From positions 1 through 5,638 of the forward strand of contig DGQK01000055.1 in assembly GCA_002390745.1 (NCBI GenBank): a stretch of 5,638 nucleotides of DNA, in the 5' to 3' direction. Shown here one piece after another: positions 1 through 5,286 of this stretch. Numbering within the stretch: position 1 is the first letter of the stretch; every line of letters starts with the position of its first letter. The position numbers and the translations under genes are program-made. The notes under the pieces were generated by a model. That model was not told where the DNA came from, ran no database searches, and saw nothing but the letters and a program-made list of their open reading frames with translations. This DNA comes from Bacteroidetes bacterium UBA4416 (GTDB taxonomy: Bacteria; Bacteroidota; Bacteroidia; B-17B0; Aurantibacillaceae).

Positions 1-377
1 AGATCGAAGAAGCTTCCAAAAAAGAAGTTAAGAAAGTGCAATCAAAAAAGATCATTGAAAAATCAGAACAGGTGCTCGATGATCTTGCGCTGTGCCGTAA
101 ACGGTTGAAAGACGACCGCCAACAAAAAATCGAATCCGGTGAGATCAGCAAACCCAAAAAGAAATTATTATCCACCAAGCTCCGCGAAGACCTGATGAAG
201 ATCGTGAACCTGATCCCTAAAAACCTGAAGGAAGATGCGGAGGTGCTGGAGCGCACGCAAAAGGCCCTTCTGAAATTTCTGAACGAGCTGAAAGAGATCT
301 GGGGCTTAAACAAGATCAAACCGATACAGGACGAACTCATTGAAAAATTTAAAAAGCTGCACGAACAGGCGGCATAA
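1..377 (+). CDS. Charged helical protein, 3' part only (start lies left of the window)
   Basis: The reading frame is open from the left edge (first whole codon at position 3) to the TAA at 375-377, so this is a 5'-truncated gene with 124 visible residues. An in-frame GTG at 36 exists, but the 11 codons before it are open and have the same Lys/Glu-rich character, so I treat it as internal. The visible protein is almost entirely charged and predicted helical, with a basic stretch (SKPKKK) in the middle and heptad-like Leu/Ile spacing in the last 60 residues, suggesting a coiled coil or helical bundle. There are no membrane segments and no catalytic motif. The next gene starts 11 bases after the stop, so the two are probably co-transcribed. 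I do not recognise the family; a structural or scaffolding role is only a guess from composition. Confidence 0.8.
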   Translation, partial: IEEASKKEVKKVQSKKIIEKSEQVLDDLALCRKRLKDDRQQKIESGEISKPKKKLLSTKLREDLMKIVNLIPKNLKEDAEVLERTQKALLKFLNELKEIWGLNKIKPIQDELIEKFKKLHEQAA

Positions 378-388
378 AACCAGAAGCC

Positions 389-679
389 ATGAAAGATAAA
401 ACAGAAAAAAACAAAACCATGACCAAAGTTCTTCTCCTGATGAGCATTGGCTTTGTAATCGACGTGGGCCAGGCGCTGATCGTGTATAATGCAGGAAAAG
501 GAGCTGAGGCCAAAGCCCTTGGAAGCACTTACAAGTGGAAGTTGCCCGCTGGACACGAGCTGATGAAAACGGCCGGCCTGGTGCTGGTTACCTCGGTACT
601 CACTGGTTTGCTTGTAAGCGCCGCTGAAACCATGGTCCTGGGCGGAGAACCCAAAACCAAAGAATTGGCCAACGTCTGA
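389..679 (+). CDS. Small membrane protein with two transmembrane segments
   Basis: This 96-residue protein begins with a Lys-rich, polar N-terminus (residues 1-13). A hydrophobic segment follows at about 14-33, then a polar loop with several lysines (34-60), a second hydrophobic segment at about 61-84 rich in Val, Leu and Gly, and a short polar tail. There is no lipobox or clear signal-peptidase site, so both segments probably stay in the membrane as a hairpin. An alternative ATG at 419 (residue 11) would remove only the polar leader. I prefer 389 because it lies 11 bases after the preceding stop, as expected in this compact operon. The family is not recognised. Two-segment proteins of this size can be holins, virion membrane proteins, secretion-channel subunits or toxins; the operon context (packaging-like ATPase at 2963) makes a virion or transfer-related membrane protein conceivable but unproven. 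Confidence 0.8.
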   Translation: MKDKTEKNKTMTKVLLLMSIGFVIDVGQALIVYNAGKGAEAKALGSTYKWKLPAGHELMKTAGLVLVTSVLTGLLVSAAETMVLGGEPKTKELANV

Positions 680-704
680 AAAATTAACCATTAAAAAACA
701 TTCC

Positions 705-1502
705 ATGACACCAATCAAATTTCCACACCAGCAGTTCCTAGAAACGAACAAAGACATTCTTGCCGGTTATGAGTTACCCGAAATGCTTCGCAAGCGCATT
801 CTTGGATTTGAGGAATTGCAGGAAGACCTGCAACACACTACTGACGAAGACCACGCGCGCCTGCTACACCGGCTTGAAAAACTTTCGCAGGAGCTGGACG
901 AAGACCTTGAATATTATTTTGAGGACCATTTGGAAAATAACGCCGAAGAAGAGGAAGAGCTGCCGGAAACAGAACCCGAAGAACGCGGCCAGGAAACGTT
1001 ACCTGAAGAAGTGACCCAGGTAGAAGAAACACCCATTGAAACCCAAGAAAATAACCAAGAAACAAACGCGCAAATGGAAGAGCAACAACTAAAAAAAGAG
1101 GCTGACCTGACAGAGGAACAGCAGCAGGAACAAACTACGGCTGAAGGCATAGAGCAGAGCCAGGAAAGCCAGAACGGGGAAGAAACCACCGTTGAACAAG
1201 CGATAGAGGAAAAAGAAGAAATGCCGGAGGAAACGCCGGAAGCCGAGGAACCGGAAACAGAAGAACCAGCTTTGCAAGAGGTATCTGAACAGGAACATTC
1301 ACCCGAACCTGTTTTGGAGCCCACAGACGAAGATATCCTGCAAGAACTACACAAGGACCGTCAAAAGAGCATACATCCCTCAGAATTGAGAAAAAAGGGC
1401 TTTAAAGGGGTTTTAGGGCACCGCACATTACTGGTAGGAAAGTTTTGCCTGCGCCGGGGTAAGTATGACACCTGTTACCAGATCGTATTACGTGGTGAAT
1501 AA
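705..1502 (+). CDS. Acidic Glu/Gln-rich protein with a basic C-terminal domain
   Basis: The 265-residue product has three zones. Residues 1-76 look folded and helical, with regularly spaced Leu at 24-75. Residues 77-215 form a long low-complexity linker of Glu, Gln, Thr and Pro with almost no hydrophobic residues, surely disordered. Residues 216-265 are a compact, basic end (IHPSELRKKGFKGVLG, then LLVGKFCLRRG and CYQIVLRGE) that looks like a small beta-rich domain. The ATG at 705 is 25 bases after the upstream stop, in an A-rich leader. Antisense frames across the linker are long only because GAA/GAG codons rarely give stops in reverse. No family is recognised. The architecture, a folded head on an acidic tether with a basic tip, would suit a DNA mimic, assembly chaperone or scaffold partner for the Lys-rich proteins downstream; that role is inference. 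Confidence 0.85.
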   Translation: MTPIKFPHQQFLETNKDILAGYELPEMLRKRILGFEELQEDLQHTTDEDHARLLHRLEKLSQELDEDLEYYFEDHLENNAEEEEELPETEPEERGQETLPEEVTQVEETPIETQENNQETNAQMEEQQLKKEADLTEEQQQEQTTAEGIEQSQESQNGEETTVEQAIEEKEEMPEETPEAEEPETEEPALQEVSEQEHSPEPVLEPTDEDILQELHKDRQKSIHPSELRKKGFKGVLGHRTLLVGKFCLRRGKYDTCYQIVLRGE

Positions 1503-1572
1503 ATCGATGTTCTGAAAGTTGCTAAAATGGCAACATATAACTAATATAGCAACCTTTTTAAAAACCCAATTT
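1503..1572 (+). promoter_or_regulatory. Largest intra-operon gap, with GTTGC/GCAAC repeats
   Basis: This 70-base gap precedes the DnaA-like gene. GTTGCT (1518-1523) can pair with GGCAAC (1529-1534, one G-T pair, loop AAAAT) or with AGCAAC (1548-1553), so two alternative small stems share one arm. No TAnnTTTG promoter core is present. It could be a processing, operator or attenuation site, possibly bound by the encoded DNA-binding protein, but the repeats are short and may be chance. Confidence 0.25.
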
Positions 1573-2037
1573 ATGCCCGTGAGTAAAGACAGAAAACAGA
1601 ATGACTATCAATTTCTCCAACGCAGCCTCGACAAGGTGATCGGCAAGATCGGCGTTCAACATACCATTTCCCTGCTGAACAGCTTTATTACCAACACCAC
1701 CATTACGCAAACCCAGCAGGAAAAAATCAAAATGGTAACGCATTACCTGGTTAACCTGGCTGTGCAGGTGTATGAGCTCGATACGGAGATGTTTTACATC
1801 AGCAACGTTCGCAGCTACCGCGATGCGCGGATGTGCTGCTTTCATCTGCTGCGCAAATACACCGATGATACGTTCTCCAAGATCGGTCTCACCTTTCAGT
1901 GCAGTGAGCGTGCTGTCATTTACGGGCATACAGCAGCCGAAGAACGCCTGTCAATGCCAAAGGGCAATATGCCATTCGTGGCTAATTACACCTTGCTGGA
2001 ATCGAAACTCATTGAATTTTTAGGAAAAATAAACTAA
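1573..2037 (+). CDS. DnaA domain IV-like helix-turn-helix protein
   Basis: The 154-residue product is all-helical. Residues about 66-150 follow the layout of DnaA domain IV, the DnaA-box-binding C-terminal domain of the replication initiator. A short helix leads to R80-S81 and a D84-A85-R86 segment that matches the 'RSR..ARP/AR' region. Then come LLRKYT (92-97), the helix-turn-helix SKIGLTFQC (102-110), the recognition-helix segment SERAVIYGHTAAEE (111-124) and a final helix (138-151). The DnaA signature GGRDHTTV is replaced by QCSERAVI, so DNA specificity may differ. The AAA+ ATPase domain of DnaA is absent; the N-terminal 65 residues are a different helical region. I chose ATG 1573 over an in-frame TTG at 1519, because the 18 extra codons include the GTTGC/GCAAC repeats and look like leader sequence. 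A sequence-specific DNA-binding regulator or origin-binding protein is likely; the exact target is unknown. Confidence 0.75.
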   Translation: MPVSKDRKQNDYQFLQRSLDKVIGKIGVQHTISLLNSFITNTTITQTQQEKIKMVTHYLVNLAVQVYELDTEMFYISNVRSYRDARMCCFHLLRKYTDDTFSKIGLTFQCSERAVIYGHTAAEERLSMPKGNMPFVANYTLLESKLIEFLGKIN

Positions 2038-2042
2038 GCGCC

Positions 2043-2942
2043 ATGGAAGAACCAAATAAAGAACTGATCGAAAGTGCCCTGAAAAAAGACAGCCAGGATA
2101 TTGAATTTGAGCCGATCCCCGAAGAGAACGACAGCCCCTTTGCTCAGCCCGTAGTAAAGAAAAACACAACAGCCGCCGACGTAACAGCCTCCAAGAACGA
2201 AGCCCAGCAAAGCACAACCACACCACAGACGAACCAGGTGAACAGCAAAGAGCCTGTAAACGAGCCCGTGAATAAGGAGCAACCCACCGACGCGCCGGAA
2301 CAGGAATTTGAAGAGGAACCCGCTGACCTGGAAGGACAGGAAAAGACAGGCGAAGAAAGCGCAGAGTTTAATATGCCGCTGGAGCATGCGCAGTTAATGG
2401 CAGACAGTATCATTGGCTCTATTAACAACACGGTACTGGAAGTTGGCTGCGGCTACTTTGTAACCATTCGCAAGCACAAAGATTTTTATGACTTCGAAGA
2501 ACTCATTCAGGTTATTGATGAGCAAAACGTAAAGAACGTCAAACGGCTGAAGCTGGATGAGGAGGATAAGGCGCTGCTCCGTCCATTGCTTGTGCATATT
2601 CTCCGCAAAAAAGCCGCAGCGCTGAGCCCGGAAAAACAGCTGCTGATGGTAGCATTATCTATCCTCATTAAAAAAGCGAAGGTAGTAATGGAGATTCGCG
2701 CCGAAAACGACCTGCTGGTAGAACGCATCCGCGACATCATTCGCCAGGAAGTTAGAGCAGCTAAAGGGGATGACGAGCAGGACAACGAAAGCTCAGAAGA
2801 AAAAACTCACACCGAGAACAGTTCAGCTAAACATGAAAACGAGAAAACGCAGATGGAAGAAACCATTTACGAAGAAGTGGTGCATACGCATCAGCAAGGC
2901 TCTAAAACCGGCCTGCCGGATGAGGCACTGGAAACCTATTAA
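2043..2942 (+). CDS. Protein with acidic disordered tails and a central helical core
   Basis: The 299-residue product has a disordered acidic N-terminal region (about 1-108, rich in Glu, Pro, Thr, Asn and Gln). A folded core follows at about 110-240, and then an acidic, His-containing tail (241-299). The core begins with helix-like PLEHAQLMADSIIG, passes a short possible beta stretch (VLEVGCGYFVTIR, 131-143) and continues with helices, including a hydrophobic Lys-bordered segment SPEKQLLMVALSILIKKAK (195-213). That segment could be a short membrane-associated or buried helix, but it is too short and flanked too closely by charge for a confident transmembrane call. The ATG lies only 5 bases after the stop of the DnaA-like gene, so translational coupling is likely, and the packaging-like ATPase gene starts 20 bases downstream. 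I do not recognise the family. It may be a partner or regulator of the neighbouring ATPase, judged only from position. Confidence 0.85.
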   Translation: MEEPNKELIESALKKDSQDIEFEPIPEENDSPFAQPVVKKNTTAADVTASKNEAQQSTTTPQTNQVNSKEPVNEPVNKEQPTDAPEQEFEEEPADLEGQEKTGEESAEFNMPLEHAQLMADSIIGSINNTVLEVGCGYFVTIRKHKDFYDFEELIQVIDEQNVKNVKRLKLDEEDKALLRPLLVHILRKKAAALSPEKQLLMVALSILIKKAKVVMEIRAENDLLVERIRDIIRQEVRAAKGDDEQDNESSEEKTHTENSSAKHENEKTQMEETIYEEVVHTHQQGSKTGLPDEALETY

Positions 2943-2951
2943 CGCAAGAGC

Positions 2952-2962
2952 AAGGAGATGGT
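2952..2962 (+). promoter_or_regulatory. Shine-Dalgarno-like site before the ATPase gene
   Basis: The sequence AAGGAG (2952-2957) ends 5 bases before the ATG at 2963. This is a canonical Shine-Dalgarno arrangement and fixes the start over the in-frame alternatives further inside. It stands out because the other genes in the operon have A-rich leaders without such a motif, as is usual in Bacteroidetes. Confidence 0.55.
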
Positions 2963-3877
2963 ATGGCGGGGGAAAACGAACATTCCAAATTTCAGGGGCT
3001 TGTAATTGTCACGAAGCAGGATGAGCGGCAGCCTATGCTCATGCTTGTGTGCGGCGAAACCGGCGTGGGCAAAACCTTTCGTAACATTCTCGAAATAGAA
3101 CATTACCTGCGCGACAACCCAAAACTATTCCGCAAAGGGCGCAAGGTGCTGATCTTCGACGTGAACGACGACGATTATGAATGTTACACCACAGTTAATC
3201 CCGATTTTATCCGTGACCTGAAGTTCATTCGGGCAAGGCGCATACGTCCGCTAAATAAGTACGGTCAAACCATGTCCATTGAAGAAAAACGGGATATGGT
3301 GGAACGCATGGTGAAGCAATTCAGCAACGGCCTGCTGGTGCTGGAAGACCTTGACAAATACATGACCGGTGCCAAAGGGCAAACCATTGTGGGCCTGCTC
3401 ACCACCAATAGACACCATGGTTTGGACATTATGATCTCTCACCAGTCCATTGCAAAGATCACCACTACCGAATTTCAAAACTGTACCTGGCTCAGGCTCC
3501 ATAAGCAGGTGGACGATGTAACGCGTTATCGCAACAGGATCCCGAACTACTTTCTGGTGCGCATCGCGACGCTCATCGTAGAAGAGCAATACCTGATAGG
3601 CAACATCCGCTACTTTGTGTATGTGAACATGCGCAAGCTGCAGCTACGGGGATGCAGTGTACAGGCCTATATCCGCGCCTGTAAAAAATACCTGGACACC
3701 GAAGAGAATGGCATGATCCGGCGCATGATGCTGGAACGCGACTTCCAGGGCAGGTTAGTTTATAAGAACCGAAACGAAGTGGTAGTAAAGCTCATCGGTG
3801 AGCTTCTGCGCTACCATGTACTCAGCTATCAAAGTCCAATCATAACAGAAAAACCCGCCGTGGCAAACGCGGCATAA
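2963..3877 (+). CDS. P-loop ATPase, FtsK/HerA-type packaging or Zot-like motor
   Basis: The 304-residue protein is the most informative gene here. A beta strand leads into Walker A, GETGVGKT (31-38). Walker B is LLVLEDLD (124-131), with the acidic pair E128-D129. A third conserved strand, TNRHHGLDIMISHQS (148-162), ends in Q161. The arrangement 'RHxGxDI.....Q' after a hydrophobic-ED Walker B is typical of FtsK/HerA-superfamily genome-packaging ATPases of non-tailed viruses and of the related Zot/pI assembly ATPases of filamentous phages. Walker A sits 30 residues in, and there is no transmembrane segment. The missing membrane anchor argues somewhat against classic Zot, which normally has one, and the length is above PRD1 P9 (about 230 residues). 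The C-terminal part (180-304) has a beta-rich section (FLVRIATLIVEEQYLIGN) and then helices. Proposed role: ATP-driven movement of DNA or protein in an assembly or transfer process. The motor assignment is fairly secure; the exact family is open. Confidence 0.85.
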   Translation: MAGENEHSKFQGLVIVTKQDERQPMLMLVCGETGVGKTFRNILEIEHYLRDNPKLFRKGRKVLIFDVNDDDYECYTTVNPDFIRDLKFIRARRIRPLNKYGQTMSIEEKRDMVERMVKQFSNGLLVLEDLDKYMTGAKGQTIVGLLTTNRHHGLDIMISHQSIAKITTTEFQNCTWLRLHKQVDDVTRYRNRIPNYFLVRIATLIVEEQYLIGNIRYFVYVNMRKLQLRGCSVQAYIRACKKYLDTEENGMIRRMMLERDFQGRLVYKNRNEVVVKLIGELLRYHVLSYQSPIITEKPAVANAA

Positions 3878-3894
3878 TTTAAAACATAAATAAT

Positions 3895-4266
3895 ATGGAA
3901 ACATACATGAAAACCCACACCAGCAGAAAAGCGGCGCTGGCTCACGCAGAGAAGATTAAAGCCCGCAGCGGCCACACTACTTTGTTTTCCGAAGATGGAA
4001 AATACTACCTCGCCTATTTTTTTAAGCCTAAGAAAAAGGCCGCTGCAAAAAAGAAGAAGCAAAAGAAGTACGACGTGCTTAATCCGGATGGCAAAAGCAT
4101 CCGCATAAGAGACGTGGCCCCTTTCACCACCAAAAAAGCCGCGCTCGAATATTTTGAAAAATGGCGCGAAAAGCAGCACCGCCATGGCTACTGGTCACCC
4201 AGCAAAGGCCTGATCATCGCTAACAATCTAAAGCGGTACTGCAAAATTATTGAGCTGAAAAAATAA
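3895..4266 (+). CDS. Small basic protein with H1-like linker and YDVxxPDG domain (paralog 1)
   Basis: The 123-residue protein has three parts. Residues 1-43 form a small N-terminal domain (YMKTHTSRKAALAHAEKIKA, then a beta-hairpin-like GHTTLF...YYLAYFF). Residues 44-58 are a short Lys/Ala linker resembling a histone-H1 tail. Residues 59-120 are a C-terminal domain with YDVLNPDGKSIRI, FTTKKAALEYFEKW and a Gly-Tyr-Trp-Ser turn before a last helix/strand. I associate the C-terminal domain with small uncharacterised Bacteroidetes proteins. The start at 3895, rather than the in-frame ATG at 3907, is supported by residue-for-residue alignment with the next gene (METYMKTHTS against MKPYTKTHSS). The strongly positive charge suggests nucleic-acid binding or DNA condensation; this is inference. 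It follows the ATPase gene by 17 bases, so it is probably in the same transcript. Confidence 0.85.
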   Translation: METYMKTHTSRKAALAHAEKIKARSGHTTLFSEDGKYYLAYFFKPKKKAAAKKKKQKKYDVLNPDGKSIRIRDVAPFTTKKAALEYFEKWREKQHRHGYWSPSKGLIIANNLKRYCKIIELKK

Positions 4267-4283
4267 ATCTAAAACACTGTAAT

Positions 4284-4706
4284 ATGAAACCATACACCAA
4301 AACACATAGCAGCAAAAAAGTGGCAGATATACATTTGCAAAAGATCAAAAAGCGCGGCGGCACGGCCACAATGAAACCTGTGCCTGGTGGTTTTAAGATC
4401 GATTATTCATTTCCTGAAGCCACTGCTTCGCGCAAAGCCACGCCGAAGAAAAAAGTAGCTGCAAAAAAAACAGCTACTAAAAAAGCACCGGCGAAAAAAG
4501 CGCCAAAGGCCAAGCTTTATGACGTGATCTCCCCGGACGGCTTTTCTATCCGCATAGGCGTACCGCCTTTTAAAACAACAGAAGCCCGCGAAAAATATTT
4601 TGAATTGTGGAAGAAGCGGTATGAGCAGCAGGGGTATTACTCGTCCAACATGGGGCGTATTCCGTTGGATCAGCTGCGCAGCCGTTGCAGCTGGGTCGAG
4701 CTTTGA
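4284..4706 (+). CDS. Small basic protein with H1-like linker and YDVxxPDG domain (paralog 2)
   Basis: This 140-residue product is a diverged copy of its upstream neighbour. The N-terminal domain (1-44, YTKTHSSKKVADIHLQKIKK followed by a Gly-rich hairpin) and the C-terminal domain (79-140, YDVISPDGFSIRI, FKTTEAREKYFELWKKRYEQQ, GYYSSNMGRIPLDQL) align with it. The linker differs: here it is about twice as long (45-78) and built from KKxA/KKAP units, very like histone-H1 or bacterial HU-tail repeats. The C-terminal domain here keeps the usual form (GYYSSNxGRIPLDxL), whereas paralog 1 has lost several of those positions (YWSPSKGLIIANNL), so paralog 2 may be the ancestral-like copy. The 17-base spacers before both genes are similar too, indicating tandem duplication including the translation signal. 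Likely a DNA- or RNA-binding protein. It is the last gene of the operon before a non-coding stretch. Confidence 0.85.
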   Translation: MKPYTKTHSSKKVADIHLQKIKKRGGTATMKPVPGGFKIDYSFPEATASRKATPKKKVAAKKTATKKAPAKKAPKAKLYDVISPDGFSIRIGVPPFKTTEAREKYFELWKKRYEQQGYYSSNMGRIPLDQLRSRCSWVEL

Positions 4707-4887
4707 ATAGATTTAGCTTCTCAATAAAATGAAGGCGCCGTGATCGTACTGGAGCCTCAAAACTTTAACTGTAACCACATCAAGCAACGCCCAAAATAGA
4801 ACAATCGCCTGATTAAACATGACTATTGAAATTATCTATAAAGACAAAACGGTGGTAAGATTGCATCTAAATTCAGGGTTACAACAG
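4707..4887. other. Mostly non-coding gap downstream of the operon
   Basis: This stretch lies between the last operon gene and the promoter of the next gene. It contains one imperfect hairpin (4733-4757) and only very short reading frames, the best being 24 codons at 4819-4893. I see no tRNA, no strong intrinsic terminator and no clear repeats in it. It coincides with the beginning of the AT-rich right-hand part of the window and could include the boundary of a mobile element or the remains of a decayed gene. Confidence 0.5.
4733..4757 (+). terminator. Weak hairpin, possible operon-end structure
   Basis: AGGCGCC (4733-4739) can pair with GGAGCCT (4751-4757) around an 11-base loop, with one G-A mismatch in the stem. 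It starts 26 bases after the last operon gene, the right place for a terminator, but no T-run follows, so it would not be a standard intrinsic terminator. It may instead stabilise the 3' end of the transcript or be chance. Confidence 0.25.
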
Positions 4888-4893
4888 TTTTAA
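4819..4893 (+). CDS. Doubtful 24-residue reading frame or gene remnant
   Basis: ATG at 4819 opens 24 codons (MTIEIIYKDKTVVRLHLNSG, then LQQF) ending in TAA. The alternating hydrophobic and charged residues look like a beta strand pair and read like the beginning of a real protein, so it may be the 5' remnant of a truncated gene or a tiny gene. There is no recognisable ribosome binding site, and the end overlaps the predicted -33 promoter element of the next gene. No homolog is recognised. Existence as an expressed gene is uncertain. Confidence 0.2.
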   Translation: MTIEIIYKDKTVVRLHLNSGLQQF

Positions 4894-4917
4894 AATCCAA
4901 AAAAACTTCTATTTTTG
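4888..4917 (+). promoter_or_regulatory. Bacteroidetes-type promoter for the gene at 4939
   Basis: TATTTTTG at 4910-4917 matches the Bacteroidetes -7 consensus TAnnTTTG at every fixed position. TTTT at 4888-4891, 18 bases upstream, approximates the -33 TTTG element. Transcription would begin around 4920-4926, just before the ATG at 4939. This also shows that the in-frame TTG at 4915 is part of the promoter and not the start codon. Confidence 0.6.
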
Positions 4918-4938
4918 ATCCCCCAATTTAAAGAAACT

Positions 4939-5286
4939 ATGGAAATGGAAGACTATATTCTTAACCGTAAACCGATAGCACTTGAAAAGAACAAGGATAC
5001 CGCTCTGCCAATCCCCGTATTATTTAATGCCGCATCCTGCCTTTTTATTATTGAAGTGGAGCAAGAACAATTCAAAGAAGGACTTACTTTTGAGCTAAGT
5101 ATATACCAGCCCACTTCAAGCGATAAGCAAAAAAAAGTTCAGGTAGTTATGAGAAGCCCTATTGAACGGTTCAAAATTTCTGATTTTGAAACCATTGAAC
5201 CGAAGGAGCACATACTTTATTCTTTCCGTTCCAGCCATGCCCTGCGTTTATCCCTTACTATTATGGCTCTGGCTAATACACCCTGA
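4939..5286 (+). CDS. Unrecognised 115-residue probable beta-rich protein
   Basis: The gene has its own promoter and encodes 115 residues. The sequence shows alternating hydrophobic and polar stretches suggesting beta strands: LPIPVLF near 27, CLFIIEVEQ near 37, LTFELSIYQP, VQVVMRSP, and a final LRLSLTIMALA. Charged or polar turns separate them. There is no signal peptide, no confident membrane segment and no catalytic motif. The start is set at ATG 4939 because the upstream TTG (4915) lies inside the predicted -7 element; an ATG two codons later (4945) is also possible. The gene ends directly against the stop of the convergent minus-strand gene. Its base composition is more AT-rich than the operon to the left, suggesting a different origin. 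No family is recognised and I assign no function. Confidence 0.7.
   Translation: MEMEDYILNRKPIALEKNKDTALPIPVLFNAASCLFIIEVEQEQFKEGLTFELSIYQPTSSDKQKKVQVVMRSPIERFKISDFETIEPKEHILYSFRSSHALRLSLTIMALANTP

Noticed and set aside
1021..1320. Low-complexity repeats in the acidic gene as a DNA repeat array or CRISPR-like structure
   Set aside because: The similarity comes from repeated Glu/Gln/Thr codons; there is no constant repeat unit or regular spacer length.
914..1354. Long minus-strand Ser/Cys-rich reading frame opposite the acidic protein
   Set aside because: It is the reverse complement of a GAA/GAG/CAG-rich linker, which rarely yields stop codons. Its Ser/Cys-rich composition is an artefact and the plus-strand gene explains the region.
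1519..1572. TTG start at 1519 for the DnaA-like gene
   Set aside because: The extra 18 codons coincide with the repeat-containing leader and are unlike the rest of the protein. ATG 1573 gives a normal start.
2034..2387. Minus-strand hydrophobic reading frame with possible membrane segments
   Set aside because: It lies wholly opposite the disordered N-terminal part of the gene at 2043, and the hydrophobicity comes from reversed Glu/Lys/Thr codons. No start signal or operon logic supports it.
3251..3589. Minus-strand 112-codon frame inside the ATPase gene
   Set aside because: The plus strand encodes the Walker B and sensor motifs over exactly this region, so the antisense frame is a shadow.
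4463..4470. Run of eight A residues as a programmed frameshift site
   Set aside because: The reading frame continues intact to a C-terminal domain shared with the paralog, and A-runs are expected in Lys-rich coding sequence. No downstream alternative frame of interest is seen.
4915..4938. TTG start at 4915 for the gene at 4939
   Set aside because: The TTG is part of the TATTTTTG promoter core, so it would lie upstream of the transcription start.
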